Of a stretch of DNA of 64,000 nucleotides, positions 7,174 to 17,034 are shown piece by piece. The stretch is from contig NZ_CP020042.1 in NCBI RefSeq assembly GCF_002028425.1, forward strand, positions 4,253,560-4,317,559, in the 5' to 3' direction. How positions within the stretch are numbered: position 1 is the first letter of the stretch; each line of letters starts with the position of its first letter. The notes below the pieces were generated by a model. That model had not been told where the DNA came from, made no database searches, and worked only from the letters and a program-made list of their open reading frames with translations. This DNA is from Streptomyces katrae (lineage in GTDB: Bacteria; Actinomycetota; Actinomycetes; Streptomycetales; Streptomycetaceae). The translations under genes and the position numbers were made by a program.

Positions 7174-8432
7174 CCGCGCGAGAGCAAGACGAGGGCGACG
7201 TCGTCGGTGAGCTCGCCGCCGTTGAGGCGCCGGGCCTCGGTGACGGAGGCTTCCAGTAGGTTCTCGCCGGTGAGCCCGTCCTCCAGGTGCCGGTTGATCA
7301 TGTCGACCATCCCGTCCTGGCCGAGGCGCTCGCGGCCCTCGCCGATTCGGCCCTCGATGAGGCCGTCCGTGTAGAGCATCAGGCTCCAGGTGCCGCCCAG
7401 GTCCACCTGGCGGCGGGGCCAGCGGGCCCGGGGGAGCAGCCCGAGGGCCGGTCCGCTGTTCTCGTACGGCAGCAGCCGCGCGGCGCGGCCGGGGCGGGAG
7501 ACCAGCGGGGCCGGGTGGCCGGCCAGGCACAGGCCCGCGCGGCGGCCGTCGGGGGAGATGTCCACCGTGCACAGGGTCGCGAAGATCTCCTCGCAGGGCC
7601 GCTCCACCTCCAGGACCTCCTGGAGGGTGGCGAGCAGGTCGTCCCCGCACAGCCCGGCCAGGGTCAGGGCGCGCCAGGCGATGCGCAGCTCCACGCCGAG
7701 GGCCGCCTCGTCGGGGCCGTGGCCGCAGACGTCGCCGATCATCGCGTGGACGGTGCCGTCGGGGGTGCGGACCGCGTCGTAGAAGTCGCCGCCGAGGAGG
7801 GCCCGGCTGCGGCCGGGGCGGTAGCGGGCGGCGAAGCGGAGGCCGGAGCCGTCGAGGAGGGGGGTGGGGAGCAGTCCGCGTTCGAGGCGGGCGTTCTCCT
7901 GGGCCCGAAGTTTCGATTCTGCAAGCTTGTACTGCGCGATGTCGGCCCGCTTTCTCTCCACGGCGTAGCGGATGGCGCGGCTGAGGAGCCGGCCGTCGAG
8001 CTCGTCGCGGAAGAGGAAGTCCTGGGCGCCGACCCGCACGGCCTCGGCGGCGCGTTCGGCGTCGGCCTCGGCGGTGAGCACGAGCACGGCGTGGCGGGGT
8101 GCGATACGGAGGACCTCGCGCAGGGCGCCGAAGCCGTCCTCGCCGGGGCCGGGCAGGGCCAGGTCGAGCAGCACGCAGTGCACGTCAGGCGTGAGCAGCC
8201 GGGCGGCCTCGGTGAGGTTGCGGGCGGTGCGGAGCCGGATGCGCTGGCCGTCGGCGTCGAGGATCTCGGGGACGGTGAGGCCGCCCGCGGGGTCGTCCTC
8301 GATGACCAGCAGGGTCAGCGAGGCCGCCGCCTGGGGGGCGGGGCCGTTCTCCGGGGCGGGGGTTTCCCTCTGCCGCGGTACAGGTACGGGCATCGTCTCC
8401 GGTTCCTTGCCTCCCCCCGGAAGTGCGCTCAT
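7170..8432 (-). CDS. Receiver domain fused to SpoIIE-type PP2C phosphatase
   Basis: This 420-residue protein has a disordered start and then a receiver domain (about 39-165). The receiver has an acidic pair at EDD (45-47), the phosphorylated Asp90 in CVLLDLALPG and a VLTA switch segment. A linker helix (about 165-190) leads to a SpoIIE-type PP2C Ser/Thr phosphatase domain (about 185-420), with the metal-binding GGDFYD, the GDVCGHG motif and a final LTDDVALVLLSR. Phosphorylation of the receiver probably controls the phosphatase, which usually acts on an anti-anti-sigma factor. No kinase or partner sits next to it. It overlaps the DUF2516 gene by four bases, tail to tail. Confidence 0.9.
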   Translation of the reverse strand: MSALPGGGKEPETMPVPVPRQRETPAPENGPAPQAAASLTLLVIEDDPAGGLTVPEILDADGQRIRLRTARNLTEAARLLTPDVHCVLLDLALPGPGEDGFGALREVLRIAPRHAVLVLTAEADAERAAEAVRVGAQDFLFRDELDGRLLSRAIRYAVERKRADIAQYKLAESKLRAQENARLERGLLPTPLLDGSGLRFAARYRPGRSRALLGGDFYDAVRTPDGTVHAMIGDVCGHGPDEAALGVELRIAWRALTLAGLCGDDLLATLQEVLEVERPCEEIFATLCTVDISPDGRRAGLCLAGHPAPLVSRPGRAARLLPYENSGPALGLLPRARWPRRQVDLGGTWSLMLYTDGLIEGRIGEGRERLGQDGMVDMINRHLEDGLTGENLLEASVTEARRLNGGELTDDVALVLLSRG

Positions 8433-8796
8433 GCCGGGACCCTAGCGGGCGGGGGTGGGGAGGGGGAATGCCGGAGCGGGCAGGTGCCCGCGCCATATGC
8501 CCCCATCCCGGCGGAAACCCGCCCACCCGGGATGACCAACGTCACGGCATGGGGAACCGGCCCGAGACCCCGGTCACAGGGGCCGGGGCGAGACCCCGGT
8601 CACAGGGGGCCGGGCCGCGGATGCCGCAGCGCGGAGCCGCCTTCCCGCCCCGTCCTTCCTCCGTCGCCCTGGGCTGGTTCCAGTTCCGTCGGCGTTCGAG
8701 GCGCGGGGTCTGGGGCGGAGACCGGGAGGCCGGGCGGCCCCGCGCCGCGTAGCGGCAGCGGTAGCCCCCGGAGCCGTACCCCCGCCCGGCCAGGGC
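8433..8796. repeat. Gene-free stretch with a 26-bp-period direct repeat
   Basis: These 364 bases lie between two minus-strand genes. CGAGACCCCGGTCACAGGGG occurs twice, starting at 8563 and 8589. An inverted repeat CATCCCGG/CCGGGATG sits near 8503-8534. No gene is convincing. The direct repeat may be a slippage product. Confidence 0.5.
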
Positions 8797-9912
8797 CTAC
8801 GCGTCGGGCCGGACCACGGCCTTGATCGGCATCGAGCCCGCGCCGGCCATCGTCACGGTCCGCCCCGGCCGCGGCGCATGCACGATCGCCCCGTCCCCGA
8901 CGTACATCCCGACATGGCTCGCGTCGTCGAAGTAGATGATCAGGTCCCCGGGCCGCATGTCCTTCAGCGCGACCTTCGGCAGCAGCCGCAGCTGCTCCTG
9001 CGAGGTGCGCGGGATCGGGCGGCCCGCCGCCAGCCACGCCTGTGAGGTGAGCCCCGAGCAGTCGTAGGAGGCCGGGCCCTCCGCGCCCCAGACGTACGGC
9101 TTGCCCATCTGCGCGGTGGCGAACTGCACCGCCCTCTTCCCCGCCTCCGAGGCCAGGCCCTTGACGTCCTTCATCGCGCCCGACGACAGCCAGGCCGTCT
9201 GTGCCTGGTACTGGGCGTCCTGCTCCAGCTGGATCAGCCGGGCCTTCTCCTCGGCCGCCAGCTTGTTCTCCAGGCCCTCCGCCGCCTTGATCTTGCCCTC
9301 GATCTCCTTCTTGGCGGCTTCCTTCTTGACCCGGTTGTCCTCCATCTTCTGCCAGACGGCGCCCGCGTCCTTGGCGTACCGCTCCAAGTCGGCCTGGGTG
9401 CGGGTCAGTTCCGCCAGCAGGTCCGTGGTGGCCTTCTCGCCCTGCCGCAACCGGCCCGCACCGTCGAGGAACTCGGACGGGCTGCCGCTCAGCGCGAGCT
9501 GCGCGCCCGGCGGCAGGCCGCCGGAGCGGTACTGGGCGCGGGCGGCGGCGCCCGCGCGGTTCTTCAGGGTGGCGATCCGGTCCTGGCCCGCCACCACCAG
9601 GTTGGCGATCTGGACGATCCGCTCGGACTGCGCCTTCGTCTCGCTCTCCGCGAGGTTGTAGGCGTCCGTCGCGCTGCCGGCCTGACGGTAGAGGTCCTCT
9701 ATCTCCTTGCGGACCTGCTCCAGGGTCTTGGCGCCCGGCTCCGGCGCGGGAGCCGAAGGGGCGGAGGGCGCGGACGGGGCGCCGGGCGCGGACGGGGCGG
9801 CGAACGCCGGGCTCGTCGCGAGTCCGGGGGCCGTCAGTATCGCCATCGCGCACAGCAGGGTCAGGGCGGACGCCCCTCTCCGGCGTGACGACGCTCGCTT
9901 CACGGTCCCCAT
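8797..9912 (-). CDS. NlpC/P60 (C40) peptidoglycan endopeptidase
   Basis: This 371-residue secreted protein has a signal peptide (about 1-39, ending in AFAAP) and an Ala/Pro/Ser linker. A coiled-coil region follows (about 62-240, rich in KEAAKKEIEGKI-type heptads), then a C-terminal NlpC/P60 domain (about 255-371). The catalytic Cys285 is in YDCSG, His333 in ASHVGMYVGDG and a third polar position is His345. Such enzymes cut the D-Glu to diamino acid bond of stem peptides during growth and septation, and the coiled coil normally holds them inactive. It starts at ATG 9912. Confidence 0.92.
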   Translation of the reverse strand: MGTVKRASSRRRGASALTLLCAMAILTAPGLATSPAFAAPSAPGAPSAPSAPSAPAPEPGAKTLEQVRKEIEDLYRQAGSATDAYNLAESETKAQSERIVQIANLVVAGQDRIATLKNRAGAAARAQYRSGGLPPGAQLALSGSPSEFLDGAGRLRQGEKATTDLLAELTRTQADLERYAKDAGAVWQKMEDNRVKKEAAKKEIEGKIKAAEGLENKLAAEEKARLIQLEQDAQYQAQTAWLSSGAMKDVKGLASEAGKRAVQFATAQMGKPYVWGAEGPASYDCSGLTSQAWLAAGRPIPRTSQEQLRLLPKVALKDMRPGDLIIYFDDASHVGMYVGDGAIVHAPRPGRTVTMAGAGSMPIKAVVRPDA

Positions 9913-9961
9913 GGCTCCCCCAGGCGCCCCGAGTCAGAGCCGATGCCACCGGACATCAGAT

Positions 9962-9976
9962 CTGACTATTCGTCAG
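9962..9976 (-). promoter_or_regulatory. Small palindrome upstream of the NlpC/P60 gene
   Basis: CTGAC and GTCAG form an inverted repeat with a 5-base spacer, about 50 bp upstream of the NlpC/P60 start. Position and symmetry fit an operator or promoter element. No factor is assigned. Confidence 0.3.
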
Positions 9977-10124
9977 TAACTTGGCACTGCCTCCGGGATG
10001 GTGCCATGAACCGGCGAATTCCAACACCCTCCGGATTCCGCTCCGATCATGACCGGCCACGCACCGTCCACCCCGCACGACTCAACGGGCCGCCCCCACC
10101 CCCGGTTCCCCCACGGCGCGAGGT

Positions 10125-10937
10125 TCACCCCGCCGGGCGCAACGCCTCCCACCGCACCGTCAGTTCCCCCTGCCTCCACCGCACCGGCCCGTCCGCCAGC
10201 GGCCAGTCACCGGCCAGCGCCCGCGCCGTCCGGATCCACCGCTGCCGCGCCCCGTACGAGGCGTACGGCGCCGCCGCCGCCCACGCCCGGTCGAAGTCCC
10301 GCAGGAACGCGTGCACCGGCTCCCCCGGCACGTTCCGGTGGATCAGCGCCTTCGGCAGCCGCTCCGCCAGGTCCGACGGCCGCTCCAGCGAACCCAGCCG
10401 CGTCGCGAACGTCACCGTCCGCGGCCCCTCCGGCCCCAGCGCCACCCACACGTGCCGCCGCCCGATCTCGTCGCAGGTCCCCTCCACCAGCAGCCCCTCC
10501 GGAGCCAGCCGCGCGCACAGCCGCTCCCAGACCGCCTCGACCTGCTCCTCCTCGTACTGCCGCAGCACGTTCGCCGCCCGGATCAGCGCAGGCCGCTCCC
10601 CGCCGTCCAGCGGCACCTCGAAGCCCCCGTGCCGGAAACTCAGCCCCTCCCGCTCGTACGGCTTCGCCCCCGCCACCCGCGCCGGCTCGATCTCGATCCC
10701 CACCACCCGCACCCCCGGCGCCGCCTCCCGCAGCCGCGCCAGCAGCTCCACCGCCGTCCACGGCGCCGCCCCGTACCCCAGGTCCACCGCCACCGGCGCG
10801 TCCGCCCGGCGCAGCGCCGGCCCGTGCACGGCGGCGATCCAGCGGTCCATCCGACGCAGCCGGTTCGGGTTCGTCGTCCCGCGCGTCACGGTGCCCACAG
10901 GGCGCTTCGGCGGTGGCGGAGTGCTGCGGGAGACCAT
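10125..10937 (-). CDS. Class I SAM-dependent methyltransferase-like protein
   Basis: The 270 residues start at ATG 10937 ([13 protein letters not shown]). Longer readings upstream run into sequence without coding character. A Rossmann-like motif ([21 protein letters not shown]) at about residues 50-70 is followed by the acidic loop [11 protein letters not shown], as in SAM-binding methyltransferases. The substrate is unknown. The gene is divergent from mshA, with about 240 bp between them. Confidence 0.8.
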   Translation of the reverse strand: MVSRSTPPPPKRPVGTVTRGTTNPNRLRRMDRWIAAVHGPALRRADAPVAVDLGYGAAPWTAVELLARLREAAPGVRVVGIEIEPARVAGAKPYEREGLSFRHGGFEVPLDGGERPALIRAANVLRQYEEEQVEAVWERLCARLAPEGLLVEGTCDEIGRRHVWVALGPEGPRTVTFATRLGSLERPSDLAERLPKALIHRNVPGEPVHAFLRDFDRAWAAAAPYASYGARQRWIRTARALAGDWPLADGPVRWRQGELTVRWEALRPAG

Positions 10938-11173
10938 GCGCCGAGCGTAAGCGGAGCCCCCGGCCCGCAAAAAAATCCGGCGTCCCGAGCAGGAAGTTCC
11001 CGCGCCCCGGAATGCGGGGGACGGCCATCCGGGTTGCACTCCTTGCAGAGCGCCGCGCGCGCTCCCGCAGTCATGCCGCCAACAGCTTCAACCGTGCCGC
11101 CCCACCGGCACACCGCCCAGCCCGCCGTCCGCGTGATCCGAGCGCCGCGATCCGAGCGAGAGGAACTGCTCCC

Positions 11174-12556
11174 TTGAGCCAGTACGTGTCCCGCCTCGGC
11201 GGCAGCATCAGCGGCCGCATCGCCGCCGCCCGCGGTGCCCGCCAGGACGCGCCCCGCCTGCGCCTCCCCGCCATGGGGCACCACCGCAAGCCCCGCCGCG
11301 TGGCCATGCTCAGCGTGCACACCTCACCGCTGCACCAGCCCGGCACCGGCGACGCCGGCGGTATGAACGTCTACATCGTGGAGCTGGCCCGCCGCCTCGC
11401 CGCCATCAACATCGAGGTGGAGATCTTCACCCGGGCCACCACCGGCGGCCTGCCCCCGGCCGTCGAGCTCGCCCCCGGCGTCCTCGTGCGCCACGTGGAC
11501 GCGGGACCGTACGAAGGCCTCGCCAAGGAGGAGCTGCCCGCCCAGCTGTGCGCCTTCACCCACGGCGTCATGCAGGCCTGGGCCGGCCACCGCCCCGGCT
11601 ACTACGACCTCGTCCACTCCCACTACTGGCTCTCCGGCCACGTCGGCTGGCTCGCCGCCGAACGCTGGGGCGTCCCCCTCGTCCACGCCATGCACACCAT
11701 GGCCAAGGTCAAGAACGCCGCGCTCGCCGAAGGTGACACCCCCGAGCCGGCCGCCCGCGTCATCGGCGAGACCCAGATCGTCGCCGCCGCCGACCGGCTG
11801 ATCGCCAACACCGCCGAAGAGGCCGACGAACTCGTACGGCACTACGAGGCCGACCCCGGCAAGGTCGCCGTCGTCCACCCCGGCGTCAACCTCGACCGCT
11901 TCACCCCCGGCGACGGCCGCGCCGCCGCCCGCGCCCGCCTCGGCCTGCCGCAGGACGCCGTGATCCCGCTCTTCGCGGGCCGCATCCAGCCGCTGAAGGC
12001 CCCCGACATCCTGCTGCGCGCCGTCGCCGAACTCGTCGACCGCGACCCCGCCCTGCGCGGCCGCCTCTTCGTCCCCGTCGTCGGCGGCCCCAGCGGCAGC
12101 GGCCTCGCCAAGCCGGAGGGGCTCCAGAAGCTCGCCGCGAGACTCGGCATCACCGACCTCGTGCACTTCCACCCGCCGGTGGCCCAGGACCAGCTCGCCG
12201 ACTGGTTCCGGGCGGCGTCCGTACTGGTCATGCCGTCCTACAACGAGTCCTTCGGGCTGGTCGCCATCGAGGCCCAGGCCACGGGCACGCCGGTCCTCGC
12301 CGCGGCCGTCGGAGGCCTGCCGGTCGCCGTCGACGACGGCGTCACGGGCATCCTCGTACCCGGCCACGACCCCGTCGACTACGCCCGCGCCCTGCGCCGC
12401 TTCGTCGACGACCCCGGCCTCACCCCCCGCATGGGCGCCGCCGCCGCCCGGCACGCCCAGCACTTCGGCTGGGACACCGCCGCCAGCGGCACCGCCGACG
12501 TGTACACCGCCGCGATGCATGATCACCGCCGTCGCGTACGCTCCCACCATGGCTGA
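11174..12556 (+). CDS. mshA: D-inositol-3-phosphate N-acetylglucosaminyltransferase (mycothiol step 1)
   Basis: This GT4-family enzyme transfers GlcNAc from UDP-GlcNAc to 1L-inositol-3-phosphate, the first step of mycothiol synthesis in the cytoplasm. The protein has 460 residues. It carries a glycine-rich N-terminal motif ([14 protein letters not shown]), VHSHYWLSG, and the nucleotide-sugar E-x7-E motif in [10 protein letters not shown] chose the TTG at 11174 because the protein then starts (M)SQYVSRLGG, as recalled for other Streptomyces MshA, and GAGAGGAA lies about nine bases upstream. The last eight bases overlap the YbjN gene, so the two are translationally linked. Confidence 0.93.
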   Translation: MSQYVSRLGGSISGRIAAARGARQDAPRLRLPAMGHHRKPRRVAMLSVHTSPLHQPGTGDAGGMNVYIVELARRLAAINIEVEIFTRATTGGLPPAVELAPGVLVRHVDAGPYEGLAKEELPAQLCAFTHGVMQAWAGHRPGYYDLVHSHYWLSGHVGWLAAERWGVPLVHAMHTMAKVKNAALAEGDTPEPAARVIGETQIVAAADRLIANTAEEADELVRHYEADPGKVAVVHPGVNLDRFTPGDGRAAARARLGLPQDAVIPLFAGRIQPLKAPDILLRAVAELVDRDPALRGRLFVPVVGGPSGSGLAKPEGLQKLAARLGITDLVHFHPPVAQDQLADWFRAASVLVMPSYNESFGLVAIEAQATGTPVLAAAVGGLPVAVDDGVTGILVPGHDPVDYARALRRFVDDPGLTPRMGAAAARHAQHFGWDTAASGTADVYTAAMHDHRRRVRSHHG

Positions 12557-13046
12557 CACCGCCGCGATCATCGAGTCCACGCTGTCGGGTGCCGAGCTGA
12601 GCTGGGAGAGCCCGCAGCCCGGCACGTACGTCGTCCAGCTGCCCGGCACCCGCAAGCTGAGCACCACCTGCTCCCTGCGGGTCGGCCGCCACTCGCTGTC
12701 GGTGAACGCGTTCGTCATCCGCCACCCCGACGAGAACGAGGCGGGCGTCCACCGCTGGCTCCTGGAGCGCAACCTCAAGCTGTACGGCATGGCGTACGCG
12801 GTCGACCCGCTCGGCGACGTCTACCTCACGGCGCGGCTCCCGCTGTCCGTGGTCACCCCGGAGGACCTGGACCGCCTCCTGGGCACGGTCCTGGAGGCGG
12901 CGGACGGCGCCTTCAACACCCTCCTGGAGCTGGGCTTCGCGAGCGCGATCCGCCGCGAGTACGAATGGCGCACGGCGCGGGGCGAGTCCACCCGCAACCT
13001 GGACGCCTTCAAACACCTGACCCGCCCGACCGACACCCCTTCCTGA
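12549..13046 (+). CDS. YbjN domain-containing protein
   Basis: The 165-residue protein begins at ATG 12549 inside the end of mshA. It has the YbjN pattern of alternating strands and helices ([21 protein letters not shown], then [19 protein letters not shown]), the fold shared with type III secretion chaperones. The C-terminal half is one long helix pair ending in [12 protein letters not shown]. Its role in actinobacteria is unknown. The constant coupling to mshA suggests a link with thiol metabolism, but this is inference. Confidence 0.88.
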   Translation: MADTAAIIESTLSGAELSWESPQPGTYVVQLPGTRKLSTTCSLRVGRHSLSVNAFVIRHPDENEAGVHRWLLERNLKLYGMAYAVDPLGDVYLTARLPLSVVTPEDLDRLLGTVLEAADGAFNTLLELGFASAIRREYEWRTARGESTRNLDAFKHLTRPTDTPS

Positions 13047-13195
13047 CGCCCGCCCCGCGCCCGCCGGCGTGTGAGGCGCGGGTCCGGGCGCAGCCCGGGA
13101 AACGGGGAAAGGGCGGGGCGGGGAGACGGCTCCGCGCAGCGGCACCTCCGCACCCCCGCACCCGCGCACCCCCGCACCTCCGCCCCCCCGACCGG

Positions 13196-14515
13196 CTATG
13201 CCTCGGCAGCGGCCGCCACCGTCGCCGCCCCGCCACCGGCGCCCGGCCCGCTGCCCGGCGCCGCGCTTCGTCCCGAAGCCCGACCGGCACCCACCGGCAG
13301 CCCCCGCATCAGGGCCCAGTACCCCCCGGCCGCCACCGTCCCCAGGACGCCCGTCGTCGCCCAGAGCCACCCGGCCCCCCACCGGTCGATCACCAGCCCC
13401 GACATCAGCGGAGCCACCAGCGAGGCCACCGACCAGGACAGCGTGTACATCCCCTGGTACCGCCCGCGCCCGTGCACCGGCGACAGCTGCACCACCAGCC
13501 CCATCTGCGTCGGAGAGTTCACGATCTCCGCCAGCGTCCACACGCACACCGTCAGCGCGTACGCCCACAGCGGCCCCGCGAACGCCGTCATCGCGAACCC
13601 GTACCCCGCCAGCAGCGCCGAGACCACCAGCAGCCGCCGCGGGTCGCGGTGCTCGATGAACCGGGTCACCGGCAGCTGGAGCACCACGATCAGCACCCCG
13701 TTCACGGCGATGACCATCCCGTAGTCCCCGGGCGAGAACCCGGCCGAACCCATCGCCACCGGCAGGCCCACCGAGCCCTGCGTGAAGATCAGGGAGATCA
13801 GGAACGACAGCCCCACGACCCCCATGAACCGGCCGTCCCGCAGCACGTTCCCCAGCCCGACCTCGGGCGCCGCCTGCGCCACGGAGCCACCCGAGCCACC
13901 CGAACCCCCCGCGGCCGCCTCCGGCCGCGACTCCGGCAGCTTCACGAACACCAGCACCGCGCACAGCAGCGTCAGCGCCGCCTCGCCCAGGAACCCCGCC
14001 AGGTAGCTGTACTCGGCGACCAGCCCCGCAGCCACCGAGCTCACCGCGAAGCCCAGGTTGATGGCCCAGTAGTTCAGCGCGAAGGCCCGTACCCGGTCCT
14101 CCGGCCGGACGATGTCGGCCATCATCGCCTGCACCGCAGGCCGGGAGGCGTTCGAGGCCATCCCCACCAGCATCGCCACCGCCGCGATCGCCGCCGGGTG
14201 CTCCATGAACCCCAGCAGCGCCACCGTGCCCGCCGTGGACACCTGCGCCACCAGCATCGTCGGCCGCCGCCCCAGCCGGTCGGTCATCACCCCGGCCCCC
14301 AGCGAGGACACGACCCCGCCCAGCCCGTGCAGGGCGGCCACCAGTCCCGCGAAGGAGGCGGAGTAGCCCCGCTCCAGGGTCAGGTACAAGGTCATGAACG
14401 TGGCGACGAAGGCCCCGAGCCGGTTGACGAGCGTGCTGGCCCACAACCACCAGAACGCGCGTGGCAGACCCGAGACGCTCTCCCGGGCAGCACGGCTCAG
14501 ACGGGCAACTGACAT
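13196..14515 (-). CDS. MFS transporter
   Basis: The 439-residue protein has about twelve membrane helices. It carries the MFS loop 2-3 signature [13 protein letters not shown] at about residues 75-90, a long central loop of Gly/Ser (about 200-215) and an Ala/Gly-rich tail. It probably exports a drug or small metabolite by proton antiport; the substrate cannot be read from the sequence. It faces the mshA-YbjN pair tail to tail and diverges from gpmA. Confidence 0.9.
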   Translation of the reverse strand: MSVARLSRAARESVSGLPRAFWWLWASTLVNRLGAFVATFMTLYLTLERGYSASFAGLVAALHGLGGVVSSLGAGVMTDRLGRRPTMLVAQVSTAGTVALLGFMEHPAAIAAVAMLVGMASNASRPAVQAMMADIVRPEDRVRAFALNYWAINLGFAVSSVAAGLVAEYSYLAGFLGEAALTLLCAVLVFVKLPESRPEAAAGGSGGSGGSVAQAAPEVGLGNVLRDGRFMGVVGLSFLISLIFTQGSVGLPVAMGSAGFSPGDYGMVIAVNGVLIVVLQLPVTRFIEHRDPRRLLVVSALLAGYGFAMTAFAGPLWAYALTVCVWTLAEIVNSPTQMGLVVQLSPVHGRGRYQGMYTLSWSVASLVAPLMSGLVIDRWGAGWLWATTGVLGTVAAGGYWALMRGLPVGAGRASGRSAAPGSGPGAGGGAATVAAAAEA

Positions 14516-14665
14516 AAGGATCCCCCCGGGGATGTAAGAGTCACTGATCCGTCCGGCACATTACGAGAGGGGTCCGCCGCCCGCCACTCAATTGACGCCG
14601 CGCGTCAATCGACCCCCGCCCGGACCGCGCGCAGGCGCGCCCGGCCGTCCACTAGGCTCGTACGC

Positions 14666-15424
14666 ATGGCCGACGCACCGTACAAGCTGATCCTCCTCCG
14701 CCACGGCGAGAGCGAATGGAACGCGAAGAACCTGTTCACCGGCTGGGTGGACGTCAACCTCAACGAGAAGGGCGAGAAGGAGGCGGTCCGCGGCGGTGAG
14801 CTGCTCAAGGACGCCGGCCTGCTCCCCGACGTCGTGCACACCTCCCTCCAGAAGCGCGCCATCCGCACCGCGCAGCTGGCCCTGGAGGCCGCCGACCGCC
14901 ACTGGATCCCCGTCCACCGCTCCTGGCGCCTGAACGAGCGCCACTACGGCGCCCTCCAGGGCAAGGACAAGGCCCAGACCCTCGCCGAGTTCGGCGAGGA
15001 GCAGTTCATGCTGTGGCGCCGCTCGTACGACACCCCGCCGCCGGCCCTCGAGGACGGCACCGAGTTCTCCCAGTCCGCGGACCCGCGCTACGCCTCCATC
15101 CCGCCGGAGCTGCGCCCGCGCACCGAGTGCCTCAAGGACGTCGTCGTCCGCATGCTCCCGTACTGGTACGACTCGATCGTCCCGGACCTCCTCGACGGCC
15201 ACACCGTCCTGGTCGCCGCGCACGGCAACTCCCTGCGCGCCCTGGTCAAGCACCTCGACGGCATCTCCGACGCCGACATCGCGGGCCTGAACATCCCGAC
15301 CGGCATCCCGCTCTCCTACGAGCTCGACGCCGACTTCAAGCCCCTCACCCCGGGCGGCACCTACCTCGACCCGGAGGCCGCCGCGGCCGCCATCGAGGCC
15401 GTCAAGAACCAGGGCAAGAAGTAA
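14666..15424 (+). CDS. gpmA: 2,3-bisphosphoglycerate-dependent phosphoglycerate mutase
   Basis: This glycolytic enzyme interconverts 3- and 2-phosphoglycerate through a phosphohistidine. The 252 residues carry the RHG motif ([10 protein letters not shown], His near residue 12), [13 protein letters not shown], and the second catalytic His in [15 protein letters not shown]. Length is normal. The last 15 coding bases recur at 18368-18382, and the region between looks foreign. I therefore read the 3' end of gpmA as the attachment site of an integrative element that left the protein intact (ending NQGKK). Confidence 0.96.
   Translation: MADAPYKLILLRHGESEWNAKNLFTGWVDVNLNEKGEKEAVRGGELLKDAGLLPDVVHTSLQKRAIRTAQLALEAADRHWIPVHRSWRLNERHYGALQGKDKAQTLAEFGEEQFMLWRRSYDTPPPALEDGTEFSQSADPRYASIPPELRPRTECLKDVVVRMLPYWYDSIVPDLLDGHTVLVAAHGNSLRALVKHLDGISDADIAGLNIPTGIPLSYELDADFKPLTPGGTYLDPEAAAAAIEAVKNQGKK
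15403..15421 (+). repeat. Left attachment-site repeat in gpmA (attL candidate)
   Basis: CAAgAACCAGGGCAAGAAG here matches CAAcAACCAGGGCAAGAAG at 18364-18382 in 18 of 19 bases, with the last 15 exact. It is the 3' end of gpmA. With an integrase start fragment beginning 188 bp inward, this looks like the left end of an integrated element. Confidence 0.65.
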
Positions 15425-15440
15425 CCCGTTAGCTCAAAGG

Positions 15441-15476
15441 GCCCCTCACCTGCCGTTTCCCGGCGGGGGAGGGGCT
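15441..15476 (+). terminator. Terminator-like hairpin after gpmA
   Basis: GCCCCTC at 15441 pairs with GAGGGGC at 15470-15476 through an imperfect GC stem with a TTTC loop, followed by TCTTC. If the element reading is right, this hairpin is part of the inserted DNA and replaced the original gpmA terminator. Confidence 0.7.
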
Positions 15477-15525
15477 CTTCGCTCTCCTGGGGCCGCCCGT
15501 GGGCCGTCAGACGCGCCGGACGTGC

Positions 15526-15612
15526 CGGCTGCAGTGGATCTGGACCCTCGACGGGCTTGCCGCCGGGGCCGGGTCCGACCTTGTACCAGCGGTCCTGGAT
15601 GTGCCCGGCCAT
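15526..15612 (-). pseudogene. N-terminal fragment of a phage-type tyrosine integrase
   Basis: The reading from ATG 15612 starts MAGHIQDRWYKVGPGPGGKP, very close to the start of Streptomyces tyrosine recombinases of integrative elements (typically MAGH-x-QDRWYK with a DGKPV turn). A GGGAGGAGG ribosome site precedes it. After about 23 residues the similarity stops. The frame runs on into GC-rich noise, and a shifted frame ends at 15507. The whole arm-binding remainder and catalytic domain are gone. Its place beside the gpmA 3' end is where an element integrase would lie. Confidence 0.6.
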
Positions 15613-15766
15613 CAGGCGGCCTCCTCCCGGTCCGTGGGGGAGGTGACCTACGCGCGTACGTCTTGAGGGGTTGTCCACAGGGTCCGCCACCGGCCCCCGC
15701 GCAGTGCTGCTCCCGATCACGAGCACGGGGTGTGCGACGACGGGCAGGGGACCCTGTCCGGACCGC

Positions 15767-16612
15767 TCATTCTCCGGCGACAACGAGGGTGTGCACGCGG
15801 TCAGGGCGGCCGATTGACGTCCAGGACATCCCGGAACCGTCGTATTGGAAAACGGTCCCGTTAGCGCCCACTCTGTATACCGTGTCGTCGGTGACCGCGC
15901 ACGAGATACTAAAGTCGCCTATGCGTTCCCAGTTGCCAGGGTTACCGCGATATCGGAATAGCCCATTCGCTACAAATGCGGTAGCGATGAGCCCGAAACC
16001 TCCTGCAGTGAGCGTATCGGTACCACCACGGGGACTCCCTATGTCGGTCCAGGAGGTTCCGACGCCGTCATATTGGAAGACCGTGTTGCCGTGAGGTTCC
16101 GTTCTGTATACGGTATCGGATGAGAGTGCGTACGCACCGCCCTTTTCCCCTATGTGTTCCCATTTACCTGGAGTTCCAGTGTAGAGGAATGTGAGACCGT
16201 CGATAGAGTTCGGCATCCGTGCCATCAGCCCAAATCGGCCACCAATGAGTTCGAAGGAAGAATCGCCGATCTTGCTCCACAGCGGACTTCCATCGTCTTC
16301 GAAGCCATCGAACTGGAGCACTGCGCTTCCGTCGGCGGACCTTTTGTACACCGTGTCGTCGGTGACAGCGTACGACGCACCACTGAGACTCAGGAATTGC
16401 CAGTCGAACGGGCTGCCGTTGTAACTGAACTCCTGATCTGCCGTGGCTCCGTCAGCACTCCCGATGACTAGCCCCCACCCGCCTCCAAAAGTACCGGAGA
16501 CGGTGACCGGGCCTTTGATTTTAGTCCACGAAGTTCCAAATCCATCGTACCGATAGACGGCGTTGATGCGATTTTGACCGTCGACAGTTACCGCATTAAC
16601 AGTAAGGGCCAT
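15767..16612 (-). CDS. Tectonin/lectin-like seven-bladed beta-propeller protein
   Basis: The 281-residue protein starts at ATG 16612 behind AGGAGGAAACC. It is built of alternating repeats of about 35-42 residues. One type begins with an FQYDG-like strand and SWT-x-IG (VYRYDGFGTSWTKI, VLQFDGFEDDGSPLWSKIG, VFQYDGVGTSWTDIG, VFQYDGSGMSWTSIG). The other carries NW-x-x-IG and DTVYR (around PFDWQFLSL, PGKWEHIG, PGNWERIG). Seven units can be counted, and the N-terminal strand could close the last blade. No signal peptide is visible. GC content is clearly lower than in the core genes. It resembles tectonin-like sugar-binding propellers; the ligand is unknown. Confidence 0.75.
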   Translation of the reverse strand: MALTVNAVTVDGQNRINAVYRYDGFGTSWTKIKGPVTVSGTFGGGWGLVIGSADGATADQEFSYNGSPFDWQFLSLSGASYAVTDDTVYKRSADGSAVLQFDGFEDDGSPLWSKIGDSSFELIGGRFGLMARMPNSIDGLTFLYTGTPGKWEHIGEKGGAYALSSDTVYRTEPHGNTVFQYDGVGTSWTDIGSPRGGTDTLTAGGFGLIATAFVANGLFRYRGNPGNWERIGDFSISCAVTDDTVYRVGANGTVFQYDGSGMSWTSIGRPDRVHTLVVAGE

Positions 16613-17034
16613 GGTTTCCTCCTGTAAGAATGAGCGGGGCTGCCTGACGGCGGCCCCGCAGGCATGGGTACATTCCGGCGGTCGAACCAATGGAGTTCCG
16701 CCGCCTCGGGAGGGGCACCTGACCTCCATCCCGCGCTACCAGTGGGCCGCACTCGGAGTGCTCCGGTCACGTCACGGGACCTCGGACCTTGACGACGAAT
16801 CTGTGCTGTGGCTGACGAGCGGTGTTTCTGGGAGAGAGCGCGACAGGGTGTGCCGTCCTCCCGCGAAGGCGATCCGACCTTGCAGCCGTGCCGTACTCCC
16901 TGCGCCGCGCGGGCGCTTTCTGACCTGCTGAAACGCGTGAGACGCACGGGGCCTCCGGAGTCGTGTGCGCCCCACGACAGGGCGGCCCGTAATGCTCTTG
17001 TGGCTGCCCTGTCGCTGGTTGAGGAGTGCTGCGG
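16613..17034. other. Gene-free stretch upstream of the propeller gene
   Basis: About 420 bases without a convincing gene, of mixed composition. It must hold the propeller promoter, but I see no clear -35/-10 pair. It is part of the presumed integrated segment. Confidence 0.4.

Noticed and set aside
10049..11173. N-terminal extension of mshA over 370 codons
   Set aside because: The extension is Pro/Arg-rich noise antisense to the methyltransferase gene. The TTG at 11174 has a ribosome site and the expected protein start.
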